DNA of 64,000 nucleotides. Origin: Bin87 sp965222895. GTDB lineage: Bacteria > Chloroflexota > Dehalococcoidia > Lucifugimonadales > UBA3495. The position numbers and the translations under genes were made by a program. The notes under the pieces were generated by a model, which saw only the letters and a program-made list of their open reading frames with translations, had not been told where the DNA came from and searched no databases. The stretch lies in assembly GCA_965222895.1 (NCBI GenBank), contig CBDCVB010000001.1:186001-250000 (forward strand), written 5' to 3'. Shown one piece after another: positions 8,610 to 16,698 of this stretch. Each line of letters starts with the position of its first letter. The stretch's first letter is position 1.

Positions 8610-9866
8610 ATGTCCGTGTTCACGGGACGCCCAGGGGAACCAGAACAGAAGGCGGGAAATCCGATGTTGAATGGCAACGGAACCGAACCAACGGCGCCAC
8701 CCAGCGTCTACAACGATGGCGGCGTGACCATTGTCGGTATGATTGGCGTGGTGCGAGAGGCCGCGGCCAACCGGGGCGCAACGCTGAGTCTCTTCGGGGG
8801 TGGCATCAATCCGGGAGCCGAGGTGCCGTCGGGCGTGGACCCGGACTACATCCTGGATTTTGCCCGCACCCACGAAGCCGCCGGCTTCGACCTGGTGCTG
8901 ACCGGATACTCGTCGTCCACTCCTGACGGGTTTGAGGTGGCTGGCTACGCCGCCGCACACACCACCCGGCTGGGCTACCTGATCGCACACCGGCCCGGAT
9001 TCGTCGCGCCGACGCTGGCCGCCCGCAAGGCCGCCACGCTGGACCAGCTGACCAACGGCCGCATCGCTTTGCACATCATCACCGGCGGCAACGACCTGGA
9101 GCAGCGGCAGGATGGGGACTGGCTGGACCATGATGCCCGTTACCGGCGCACCGACGAATACCTGGATGTGATGCGCCGCATCTGGACCGAAACCGCACCC
9201 TTCGACCACGACGGCGAGTTTTACCGGCTGGAGAATGCTTACAGCCAGGCCCGATGCCGCCAGTACCCGCACCTGCCGCTGTTTTTTGGCGGAGCATCGG
9301 AGATGGCGCTGAACGTGGCCAGCCGCCGCGCCGACCTCTTCGCGCTGTGGGGCGAGCCGCGGGCGTCTATCGGCGAACGCATCGCCGACGTGCACCGTCG
9401 CGTTGCCGCCTCCGGTCGCGACCCTGCCCAGATGCGGTTCAGCCTGTCCGCCCGCCCGATCCTGGCCGCTACCGAGGCCAAGGCGTGGCAACGGGCCGAG
9501 GCTATCCTGGACCGGGTCAAGGAGGCCACCGCCGGCCGCATCACCCCGGGCGTGCCGACGCGTCCGCAGTCCGAGGGAGCCTGGCGTCTGCTGCGGTTCG
9601 CGGCGGAGGGCAACGTCCACGACGAACGGCTCTGGATGCCCATTGCCGCGGCCAGCGGAGCATCGGGCAGCACGACCTGCCTGGTGGGAACGCCGCAGCA
9701 GGTGGCCGATTCGCTGCTGGCCTACTACGACCTGGGCTGCTCGGCGTTCATCATTCGTGGCTTCGACCCGCTGGCCGACGCCGCCGAGTACGGCCAGGAA
9801 CTGATACCGCTGGTGCGGGAAGGTGTGGCCCAGCGGAGGGGTTCCGGTGTGGGGAAACCGAGCTGA
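8610..9866 (+). CDS. LLM class flavin-dependent monooxygenase, SsuD-like
   Basis: A 418-residue bacterial-luciferase-fold protein (400 if it starts at ATG 8664, which has AAGGCGGG before it). It carries stretches typical of the alkanesulfonate monooxygenase branch: DLVLTGYSSSTPDGFEVA, HRPGFVAPTLAARK, and LDQLTNGRIALHIITGG at the end of the flavin-binding core. The family oxidises a carbon next to a heteroatom with reduced FMN supplied by a separate reductase. No reductase or sulfonate transporter is adjacent, so the substrate is not assigned. One of four full LLM proteins in the window. Confidence 0.88.
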   Translation: MSVFTGRPGEPEQKAGNPMLNGNGTEPTAPPSVYNDGGVTIVGMIGVVREAAANRGATLSLFGGGINPGAEVPSGVDPDYILDFARTHEAAGFDLVLTGYSSSTPDGFEVAGYAAAHTTRLGYLIAHRPGFVAPTLAARKAATLDQLTNGRIALHIITGGNDLEQRQDGDWLDHDARYRRTDEYLDVMRRIWTETAPFDHDGEFYRLENAYSQARCRQYPHLPLFFGGASEMALNVASRRADLFALWGEPRASIGERIADVHRRVAASGRDPAQMRFSLSARPILAATEAKAWQRAEAILDRVKEATAGRITPGVPTRPQSEGAWRLLRFAAEGNVHDERLWMPIAAASGASGSTTCLVGTPQQVADSLLAYYDLGCSAFIIRGFDPLADAAEYGQELIPLVREGVAQRRGSGVGKPS

Positions 9867-10578
9867 CGACAAGCGGGCTGACGGATATGGCAAGACGGCG
9901 CTGGTAGGTCCGATCCGGACGGTGGAGCAGCAACGTGACACGTTGGGAAATACCGACGCCGCTGGGGATCTCCGACGTCCAAATGTCGGACGGGGCAATT
10001 GTCAGGCTGCGGAGGCGCGTCACGCGTACCCACTTTAATCTGTGGCTGCGAAGAGCGCCCGCTCATCCCGAGCTCGTCGAGGAACGTGGCAATCTCGATA
10101 GGTTGCACACACGTCGGCGAACCGCCGGTGCTATGGCGACGGGATTGCCACGCTGCGCTCGCAATGACAAAGTGGGTACGCAGGAGGGGTGCAACGAGAT
10201 TTAGAACACCGGTCCATACGGTGTCCCATCAAAGCGATTGGTTCCAACCCTACCGTAGCCTTCGCCTTTTTGCCAAGCGTAGACCTCAGCACTCTTACCC
10301 AGGTGGACTACGATTGCGGTCCGGATACAACTCACGTTCTGCAACTGGAAAATCCGGAAGGTTGCGCGGCGACGACGATCGAATTACTGGAACCTCAAGG
10401 ATTGGTGACTGCTCGCTAAGGGCGTTGGCAAAGCACGGTATCCGCCTTCATCGCAACCTGCTATGATTCGGGCCAACAGAATGTCTGATCACTGGCGCCG
10501 CGAGAAAGATCGCCTCGCCAACACTGATTGAGTGTCGATTGATCCGCAACTCCACTCTTGTCATACATACCCGTCTTC
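9867..10578. other. intergenic region holding repeat R3; no convincing gene
   Basis: Apart from the repeat at 10024-10181, a short plus-strand frame at 10189-10419 encodes up to 76 residues. It has no recognisable motif and no ribosome-binding site, so I do not call it. No RNA gene is visible. Confidence 0.5.
10024..10181. repeat. interspersed palindromic repeat, copy R3
   Basis: The arms GCGTACCCACTTT (10024) and AAAGTGGGTACGC (ending 10181) flank an imperfect palindrome. The inner left part is diverged (GTGGCTGCGAAGAGCGCCC...), while the right half closely matches R2. Confidence 0.8.
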
Positions 10579-10590
10579 GGAGGCCCTATC

Positions 10591-11802
10591 ATGGTGGACT
10601 ACGCAAGCCTGTTCTCCCGCAACCTGCCTCGCTCCGTGGCGACGCCGGTGGGCTCCAGTGCCCAGGTAAAGTACATATTCTCGGTGACCAATGCGGTGCC
10701 AGAGGTGATTGACGCTGACGAATACCTGACTGCCATCGCGGCCGGCTTGGCTGGCGGCGGCGCGGCTTCGCTGGCCGGCTATCCACCCGCCGGCGGACAC
10801 GTCGGCTTCCGGGAGCTGATCGCCCAGCGGTTGGCTTCCAATCGCGGATTCAACGCCTCGCCGGACGATGTGTTTATCGCCGACGGCGCCGGGGGGTCCA
10901 TCACCATCCTGCTGGATTCCTTCATCAATCCGGGCGACCCGGTGCTGGTGGAGGAGTTCACCTATATGGGCAGCCTGCGGATGATGATGGAACGGGGCGC
11001 TGAACCCATCCACGTGCCCTCCGACGAAGACGGAATGCTGCCCGATGCCGTTGAGGACATTCTGAAATCCCTGGACGGCGCGGGCCGGCGGGCGAAGTTC
11101 ATCTGGACGATTCCGGTGTTCCAAAATCCGCTGGGCTACACGGTGTCGGAGGCGCGGCGAAACGCGCTGCTGGACGTGGCCGAACGCTGGGGCGTGCCTA
11201 TCCTGGAGAACGAATCCTACGCCGACTTTCGCATCGATGGCGACCCACTGCCACCGGCAATGTCCGGGATGCGGGACAACGCCGACGTGATGTACGTGTC
11301 GTCTTTTACCAAGCTGCTGGGCTGCGGGCTGAGGGTCGGGTTCGGGGTGCTGCCGCCGGCGGTGAAGGCGGCGCTCCCGCTGGCCAACGCCGAGAATCTG
11401 CCCCGTCGCAACGCCAGCCACCTGGCAACCATGCTGGTGTATGAGTATATGCGCGACCACGAGGCCGAGCACATCGAGGCGGTGCGAAAGGCGCTGCAAG
11501 TGCGACGAGACGCCATGCTGGAGGCGCTGGCCGCCAACTTTCCCGCCTTCTGCGACTGGACGGAACCCCAGGGCGGCATGATGATTTTCGTGCGGCTGCC
11601 CGAAGGCGCAGACACCTGGGGCACGCTGGAAAAAGCTACGCAACGCGATGTGAAGTACAACCCGGGCGGAATGTTCCGGTCTGACCGCGACCGCAACAAC
11701 CACTTCCGGCTGACCTACAGCCACAATTCCCCTACCGAGATTCACGAGGGTATCGCGCGCCTGGCCGAGCTGTTCCGCGAGGAAGGGTACTTTGAAGGGT
11801 AG
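10591..11802 (+). CDS. PLP-dependent aminotransferase, class I/II (2-aminoadipate/MocR-like fold)
   Basis: A 403-residue fold-type I aminotransferase. The PLP lysine is in SSFTKLLGCGLRVGF (about residue 241), with the preceding strand motif NESYADF and the upstream IPVFQNPLGYT typical of the LysN/ARO8-like branch. The ATG at 10591 is set by GGAGG at 10579-10583 with 7-base spacing. A TTG 33 bases earlier is less likely. It lies just ahead of the formate dehydrogenase gene, without an obvious link. It probably moves amino groups between an amino acid and 2-oxoglutarate; the substrate is not readable. Confidence 0.88.
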   Translation: MVDYASLFSRNLPRSVATPVGSSAQVKYIFSVTNAVPEVIDADEYLTAIAAGLAGGGAASLAGYPPAGGHVGFRELIAQRLASNRGFNASPDDVFIADGAGGSITILLDSFINPGDPVLVEEFTYMGSLRMMMERGAEPIHVPSDEDGMLPDAVEDILKSLDGAGRRAKFIWTIPVFQNPLGYTVSEARRNALLDVAERWGVPILENESYADFRIDGDPLPPAMSGMRDNADVMYVSSFTKLLGCGLRVGFGVLPPAVKAALPLANAENLPRRNASHLATMLVYEYMRDHEAEHIEAVRKALQVRRDAMLEALAANFPAFCDWTEPQGGMMIFVRLPEGADTWGTLEKATQRDVKYNPGGMFRSDRDRNNHFRLTYSHNSPTEIHEGIARLAELFREEGYFEG

Positions 11803-11834
11803 GAACTTCACCCTCTCCCCAACTCCCTCCCCTG

Positions 11835-11857
11835 CCCTCTCCGATTGAAGGAGAGGG
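11835..11857 (+). promoter_or_regulatory. hairpin whose right arm supplies the fdhA ribosome-binding site
   Basis: CCCTCTCC (11835-11842) and GGAGAGGG (11850-11857) form an 8-bp stem with a 7-base loop. The right arm is the only Shine-Dalgarno-like sequence before the ATG at 11869. Folding would hide it. The same CCCTCTCC...GGAGAGGG pattern recurs at 40752-40880, so it is an intergenic repeat that happens to overlap the start. Confidence 0.45.
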
Positions 11858-11868
11858 GGTTCAAGAGA

Positions 11869-14697
11869 ATGGCAACTATGACCACGATTGCAGGACCCAC
11901 TGCTCCACCCACCATCACCGTTAGCGTGGATGGTCTATCGGTGGCTGTACCCGCCGGAGCGTCCGCGCTGGACGCCATCAACGCATCCGGCGTGGTCATC
12001 TCCCAGCTGTGCAAAGATGCTGATATGCCGGCCATCGGCGCGTGCCGTACCTGCCTGGTGCAGATTGACGGTGTGCGCGGCTTTCCGGCGTCGTGCTCGG
12101 TGCCGGCCACCGAGGGGATGGTGATTCACACCGACACGGCGGATGTACGGCGTATTCGCTCGGGTGTGATTGAGTTGACGCTGGGGATGGTGAACGGGGG
12201 ACACCCCTCACCCCCGGCCCCTTCGATGCCGGGGGGAGTTGAGGGGTATGGGCAGTTGTCGGCGGCGGCGGAGTGGCATGGGATTGGTGAGCGGCGGTGG
12301 GAGGCGCGGGAGCGGTCGGCTACCGATACGTCCAACCCGGTGTTCAACCTGGCGATGGACGCCTGCATTCTGTGCGCGCGCTGCGTCAACGCCTGCCAGT
12401 CGGCGCACCAGTTCATCGGGGCCATCGATGTGCTGGGGGCTGGGGAAACCGCCCGCATCGCCACGGCCGGTGACAAACCGCTGGCCGACAGCATCTGCAC
12501 CACCTGCGGCCAGTGCCTGAGCGTGTGCCCCACCGGGGCCATCAGCGTCAAGGAGCCGCCGGCCATCAGCGCACCGACCCACACCATCAGCACCACCTGC
12601 CCGTACTGCGGGGTTGGCTGCGGTATCCAGTTGGAAATTGACGACGCCACCGACCGCATCGTGGCCTCCCACGACGATTCCGACAACCTGTCCAGCGTGG
12701 GGATGCTGTGCGTCAAGGGACGCTTCGGCTACACGTTTGCCCAGCATCCCGACCGCATCAGAACGCCGCTCATCCGCGACGGCGAGCGTTTCACCGGGCC
12801 GTTCCGTGAGGCGACCTGGGACGAGGCGCTAGACCTGGTGGCGAGCCGGCTGTTGGAATACCGGGGCGACCGGTTCGCAACTCTCTGCTCGGCCAAGGCC
12901 ACCAACGAGGACGGGTACGTGCAGCAGAAGTTCTCCCGACTGGTGATGAGCAGCAACAACATAGACCACTGTACGCGCCTCTGCCACGCCCCATCGGTGG
13001 AAGCGATGCTGACATCGCTGGGCAGCGGCGCCACCAGCAATTCGTACACCGATTACGAGGGCGCCGGCTGTCTGGTCGTAATCGGCTGCGACCCCACGTC
13101 CAACCATCCGGTGGCCGCTTCCCGGATGCGGCGGGCCGTCGTCGATCGGGGCGCCAAACTCATCGTTATCAACCCCCGCCGCATTGATATGTGCGACTAC
13201 GCCGACCTGTGGCTGCGGCCTTACCCCGGCACCGACGTGGCGCTACTGAATGCGATGGCGCAGGTCATCGTGGGCGAAGGTTTGGCCGATGCCGATTTCG
13301 TCAGCAACCGCACCGAAGGCTACGACGACTGGCGCGCCGTTATCGACGCCTACACGCCGGAGCGGGCCGCCGCCATCACCGGCGTTGCGACGGATGACAT
13401 CCGCGCCGCCGCCCGAATCTTCGCCCGCCCACCGGTGCCTCGGGGAGCTGATGACGGCATCGGCTACGGTGGCTCCTGTCTGATTTGGGGCATGGGCATC
13501 ACCCAGCATACCAACGGCACGGCCAACGTCCACGGCGTGCTGAATCTGGCCTTGGTCGCCGGGCAGCTGGGCCGGCGCGGTTCGGGCATCTCCCCGCTGC
13601 GTGGGCAGAACAACGTGCAAGGCTGCGGCGACGCGGGATGCTTGCCCAACTCCCTGCCGGGCTACCAGGGCTTGCGTCCCGATACGCTGGTGCGATTCGG
13701 CGACGCCTGGGGCGCGAATGGGCGCATCCCCGATACGGCTGGCCTGGTGGTTACCGATATGGTGGAATCTATGGAGCGGCCCGACGGGGTGCGTGCCATG
13801 TACATCACGGGCGAGAATCCGCTGCTCAGCGAACCCGACCTGAACCGGGCTGATGAGCTGTTCCGGCGGCTGGAGTTCCTGGTGGTGCAGGACATCTTCA
13901 TCCACGAAACGGCGGAGTTGGCCGACGTAATTTTGCCGGCCACCAGCTTTGCCGAGAAGGACGGCACCTTCACCAACAGCGAGCGGCGGGTGCAGCGGGT
14001 ACGGCAGGCCATCCCGCCGGTGGGCGGCAGCCGGCCCGACTGGGACATCGTGTGCGACCTGGCCAGCCGCATGTGCGACCGGCTGGGGTTGCCGTGGGCT
14101 GATCAATTCACCTACCGACACCCGTCGGAGATTTTTGACGAGATGGCCCAGCTGACGCCCATACTGTCCGGCATTTCCTATCAGCGGCTGGACGCCGAGG
14201 GTGGCATCCAGTGGCCCTGCCCGTCGCCGGAGCATCCGGGCACGACCTACCTGTACGCCGACAATTTCCCCCGGGGGGAACGGGCGAAGTTTGTGGCCTT
14301 TGAGCAGGGCCCGCTGGCGGCGGAAACTCCGTCGGAACGGTTCCCGTTGGTGTTAAACACCGGGCGAGTGTTGTATCACTGGCACGGCGGCACCATCACA
14401 CGGAGGGTGGACGGCCTGATGGCCCGGTCTCCGGCGCTGGAGGTGTCGATAAACCCTCTGGATGGCGAGCGATTCGGGTTGCAGGACGGGGGGCAGGTGC
14501 AGGTGCGTTCACGACGCGGTTCATTGACGGGCGTGGCGCGCTACACCTACCGGATGCGCACCGGCGAGATTTTCATTCCTTTCGTGCGTCTGAGCGACTC
14601 GGCGGCCAACTTCCTCACCAACGCGGCCTATGACCCTGAGTCGCGCATACCGGAGTACAAGGTGTGCGCCGTGCGGGTGGAGGCGGTGGAAGAGTAG
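11869..14697 (+). CDS. fdhA: formate dehydrogenase alpha subunit, ferredoxin-domain type, Cys form
   Basis: A protein of about 942 residues. In order it has a 2Fe-2S ferredoxin-like domain (QLCKDADMPAIGACRTC), two 4Fe-4S clusters (CILCARCVNAC; CTTCGQCLSVCPTG), the molybdopterin-domain 4Fe-4S site CPYCGVGCG, the catalytic Cys372-His373 in RLCHAPSVEAM, and a C-terminal molybdopterin dinucleotide-binding domain (LNTGRVLYHWHGGTITRR). This is the architecture of FdhA/FdsA-type enzymes that oxidise formate to CO2. The catalytic residue is Cys, not selenocysteine. The diaphorase subunits that would pass electrons to NAD are not next to it. Confidence 0.92.
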   Translation: MATMTTIAGPTAPPTITVSVDGLSVAVPAGASALDAINASGVVISQLCKDADMPAIGACRTCLVQIDGVRGFPASCSVPATEGMVIHTDTADVRRIRSGVIELTLGMVNGGHPSPPAPSMPGGVEGYGQLSAAAEWHGIGERRWEARERSATDTSNPVFNLAMDACILCARCVNACQSAHQFIGAIDVLGAGETARIATAGDKPLADSICTTCGQCLSVCPTGAISVKEPPAISAPTHTISTTCPYCGVGCGIQLEIDDATDRIVASHDDSDNLSSVGMLCVKGRFGYTFAQHPDRIRTPLIRDGERFTGPFREATWDEALDLVASRLLEYRGDRFATLCSAKATNEDGYVQQKFSRLVMSSNNIDHCTRLCHAPSVEAMLTSLGSGATSNSYTDYEGAGCLVVIGCDPTSNHPVAASRMRRAVVDRGAKLIVINPRRIDMCDYADLWLRPYPGTDVALLNAMAQVIVGEGLADADFVSNRTEGYDDWRAVIDAYTPERAAAITGVATDDIRAAARIFARPPVPRGADDGIGYGGSCLIWGMGITQHTNGTANVHGVLNLALVAGQLGRRGSGISPLRGQNNVQGCGDAGCLPNSLPGYQGLRPDTLVRFGDAWGANGRIPDTAGLVVTDMVESMERPDGVRAMYITGENPLLSEPDLNRADELFRRLEFLVVQDIFIHETAELADVILPATSFAEKDGTFTNSERRVQRVRQAIPPVGGSRPDWDIVCDLASRMCDRLGLPWADQFTYRHPSEIFDEMAQLTPILSGISYQRLDAEGGIQWPCPSPEHPGTTYLYADNFPRGERAKFVAFEQGPLAAETPSERFPLVLNTGRVLYHWHGGTITRRVDGLMARSPALEVSINPLDGERFGLQDGGQVQVRSRRGSLTGVARYTYRMRTGEIFIPFVRLSDSAANFLTNAAYDPESRIPEYKVCAVRVEAVEE

Positions 14698-14750
14698 CCG
14701 TAGATCCGTTTTCGGAAGGTCGTCAGAGTCGTGGACATCCGCTCTTTGGG

Positions 14751-15230
14751 TTAACCGCGCCGTTCCCGGCCCTCAATAAAATGCACGGCTTCGTCGGGGC
14801 TGATGCGTCCCACCGGGCCGCTGGCGTACATTGCGCCCAGGACGGTGCCGCCGCGTCCCAACAGGAACTCGGTGGGTTGGATGTGGCCGTCGTGGTTATC
14901 CGACCACCACGATCCGAGTAGCTCGGCGTCGGCGGGGGTAACTCCGTATGCCAATGGAAACTTGACGCCGGCCTTGGTTGCCATCTCCTGCACCAGTTGC
15001 CTGGGTTCCACACTGGCGGCGACGATTTCAACGCCCATCTCGGCGAGGGCGGCGCTGTTCTCCTGCCATGCGGCCAACTGCCGCGCGCAGTAGGGTCACC
15101 AAACGCCGCGGTAGAACAGCAGCGCCAGGTAGCGCGATGACATCGCCTCCGGCAGAGCCAGCGCGCCGCCGTCAATCAGGTTCAGCGTCAGCTCTGGCAG
15201 ACGGTCTCCCTGTTGTAGTTTTTCGCCCAT
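14751..15230 (-). CDS. peroxiredoxin-like (AhpC/TSA) protein, probable selenoprotein with UxxC active site
   Basis: Read with TGA as selenocysteine this is a single 159-residue redoxin: MGEKLQQGDR at the start, then YRGVW-U45-PYC48 where the family has Cys-Pro-Tyr-Cys, then the rest of the thioredoxin fold ending at TAA 14751-14753. The TGA is at 15098-15096. It is followed by a stem-loop at 15090-15063: CTGC/GCAG and GCGGC/GCCGC helices with apical loop AGUUG, 16 bases after the UGA and with G in the first two loop bases, as bacterial SECIS elements require. AGGAG stands ahead of the ATG. It is the last gene of a minus-strand run behind three PaREP1-like genes. A plain nonsense mutation is the alternative. 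Confidence 0.78.
15063..15090 (-). promoter_or_regulatory. candidate bacterial SECIS element
   Basis: On the minus strand, CTGC (15090-15087) pairs with GCAG (15066-15063) and GCGGC (15084-15080) with GCCGC (15074-15070), separated by a small GC/AUG internal loop. The 5-base apical loop AGUUG is at 15079-15075, and 16 bases separate it from the in-frame UGA. This is inside the coding region, as in bacteria. Confidence 0.65.
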
Positions 15231-15254
15231 GGTAGCTCCTGATTCAGTAGCTTA

Positions 15255-15737
15255 TCAGCTTTGCGGTCGCTCTGGCCAGAACAGTTCATAAAGCCGTTCC
15301 GACAGTTCTTCGCACAGTCGGAGGCCGGCAATTACATCACCGGTGTCCGCTTCATCTTCGTAAAAATTAGAATGCAACGTTCGGGCGACGCCAAAAGAAT
15401 TTCTGATCCAGTTTTCCGTATCAGCGTCTCCGGATTCCCCAACTAATGAGCTCAACTGACGAATAACCTGCCAGATAGAGCGGTGCTGGTGGATTATGCC
15501 GCCGTGTTGAGCGCTGATGGCCTTTATGGTCTCAGCAACTATTCCCCAAGCCTTGTTGGATGCCTGGGGCAGGTCGCAATCTTCGCGCAAATGCTTCCAA
15601 GCGCCGGCGCGGAAATCCTGGCTGAGCCGGGCATATTTTTCCGGGCTGCGCTCGGCGTCATCGGGTTGGGCCGGGTCTCGGGCGGCGGCCAGGCCGCGGG
15701 CTACGGCGGCGGAGATGGCATCGTCAGGGTGTATCAT
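15255..15737 (-). CDS. PaREP1/HEPN-like family protein (third tandem paralog)
   Basis: A 160-residue all-alpha protein with the segments FRAGAWKHL, PQASNKAWG, HQHRSIWQV and LHSNFYEDE shared with the two genes upstream. I assign it to the PaREP1/HEPN-like group on this pattern (QAS-K-WG and LHxNFYE). Its ATGA start overlaps the stop of the preceding paralog by four bases, so the genes are translationally coupled. It is the most diverged of the three. Function unknown; HEPN proteins are often RNases or parts of toxin-antitoxin pairs. The selenoprotein candidate starts 24 bases downstream. Confidence 0.7.
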   Translation of the reverse strand: MIHPDDAISAAVARGLAAARDPAQPDDAERSPEKYARLSQDFRAGAWKHLREDCDLPQASNKAWGIVAETIKAISAQHGGIIHQHRSIWQVIRQLSSLVGESGDADTENWIRNSFGVARTLHSNFYEDEADTGDVIAGLRLCEELSERLYELFWPERPQS

Positions 15738-16213
15738 ACTGGCCGTTCCGGCCAGAACAAATCGTACAAACGATCAGAGAGTTCTTCGCAAAGCCGGAGG
15801 CCGGCCGTTATCTCCTCTACAGACGCTTCGTCTTCGTAAAAGTTGGAATGCAAGGAGCGGGCGACCATAAAGGCGTTATTGATAGAGTCCCGAGTTTCCG
15901 TATCGCCCGATTCTCCGGCCAGATTAGAGAGCTGCCGCAGCACCTGCCAGATGGAACGGTGTTGGTGGATGTTGCCGCCGTGCTGCGCGCTAATGGCCTT
16001 GACGGTCTCGGCGACCGTGCCCCAAGCCTTGTTGGAAGCCTGGGGCAGATCACCGTCTTCGAGGAGATGCTTCCAGGCTCCGGCACGGAAATCGCTGCCA
16101 AGACGAGCGTATTTTTCCGGCCCACGATCAGCATCGTCGGGTTGGCTGGGGTCGCGCGCGGCGGCTAACCCACGGGCGACCGCGGCGGCGATGGTTTCGT
16201 TAGGGTATATCAT
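15734..16213 (-). CDS. PaREP1/HEPN-like family protein (second tandem paralog)
   Basis: A 159-residue protein that differs from the upstream paralog (16210-16686) at only about a dozen residues, so the duplication is recent. It has the same PQASNKAWG, HQHRSIWQV and LHSNFYEDE segments. Its ATG lies in a four-base ATGA overlap with the preceding stop. An R-x5-H string (FRAGAWKH) is present near residue 45, but it is N-terminal and is not kept in the distant family members at 22871-23584, so I do not read it as a proven HEPN catalytic site. Confidence 0.7.
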   Translation of the reverse strand: MIYPNETIAAAVARGLAAARDPSQPDDADRGPEKYARLGSDFRAGAWKHLLEDGDLPQASNKAWGTVAETVKAISAQHGGNIHQHRSIWQVLRQLSNLAGESGDTETRDSINNAFMVARSLHSNFYEDEASVEEITAGLRLCEELSDRLYDLFWPERPV

Positions 16214-16686
16214 ACTGGTCGCTCCGGCCAGAACAAATCGTACAAACGATCAGACAGTTCTTCGCAAAGCCGGAGGCCGTCCGTTATCTCCTCTACAGAC
16301 GCTTCGTCTTCGTAAAAGTTGGAATGCAGGGAGCGGGCGACCATAAAGGCGTTATTGATAGATTCCCGAGTTTCCGTATCGCCCGATTCTCCGGCCAGAT
16401 TAGAGAGCTGCCGCAGCACCTGCCAGATGGAACGGTGTTGGTGGATGGCGCCACCATGATGTGCGCTAACGGCCTTGACGGTTTCGGCGACCATGCCCCA
16501 AGCCTTGTTGGAAGCCTGGGGCAGGTCTCCGTCTTCGAGGAGATGCTTCCAAGCTCCGGCACGGAAATCGCTGCCAAGACGGGCGTACTTTTCCGGCCCA
16601 TGGTCGGCATCGTCGGGTTGGCTGGGGTCGCGCGCGGCGACTAATCCACGGGCGACCGCGGCGGCGATGGTTTCGTCGGTGTACAC
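16210..16686 (-). CDS. PaREP1/HEPN-like family protein (first tandem paralog)
   Basis: A 158-residue alpha-helical protein with a GTG start at 16686, 12 bases after the stop of the flavin monooxygenase gene upstream. The body is nearly identical to the second paralog, including EKYARLGSDFRAGAWKHL, PQASNKAWG and LHSNFYEDE. As first of three coupled copies it sets the dosage of the group. The tight spacing suggests co-transcription with the monooxygenase and the redoxin gene. Function unknown. Confidence 0.7.
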   Translation of the reverse strand: MYTDETIAAAVARGLVAARDPSQPDDADHGPEKYARLGSDFRAGAWKHLLEDGDLPQASNKAWGMVAETVKAVSAHHGGAIHQHRSIWQVLRQLSNLAGESGDTETRESINNAFMVARSLHSNFYEDEASVEEITDGLRLCEELSDRLYDLFWPERPV

Positions 16687-16698
16687 GATTCCAGTGGA

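Noticed and set aside
10239..10262. tRNA T-loop-like string GGTTCCAACCC
   Set aside because: No acceptor, D or anticodon stems can be paired around it.
10189..10419. A 76-residue plus-strand frame
   Set aside because: No ribosome-binding site, no motif, and it starts within the flank of repeat R3.
10561..11811. A 416-codon minus-strand open frame
   Set aside because: It is the antisense shadow of the aminotransferase gene, whose PLP site and ribosome-binding site are clear.
12982..12984. Selenocysteine in formate dehydrogenase
   Set aside because: The catalytic codon is TGC (Cys), so this enzyme is the Cys form.
13243..14235. A 330-codon minus-strand open frame
   Set aside because: It is antisense to the formate dehydrogenase catalytic domain.
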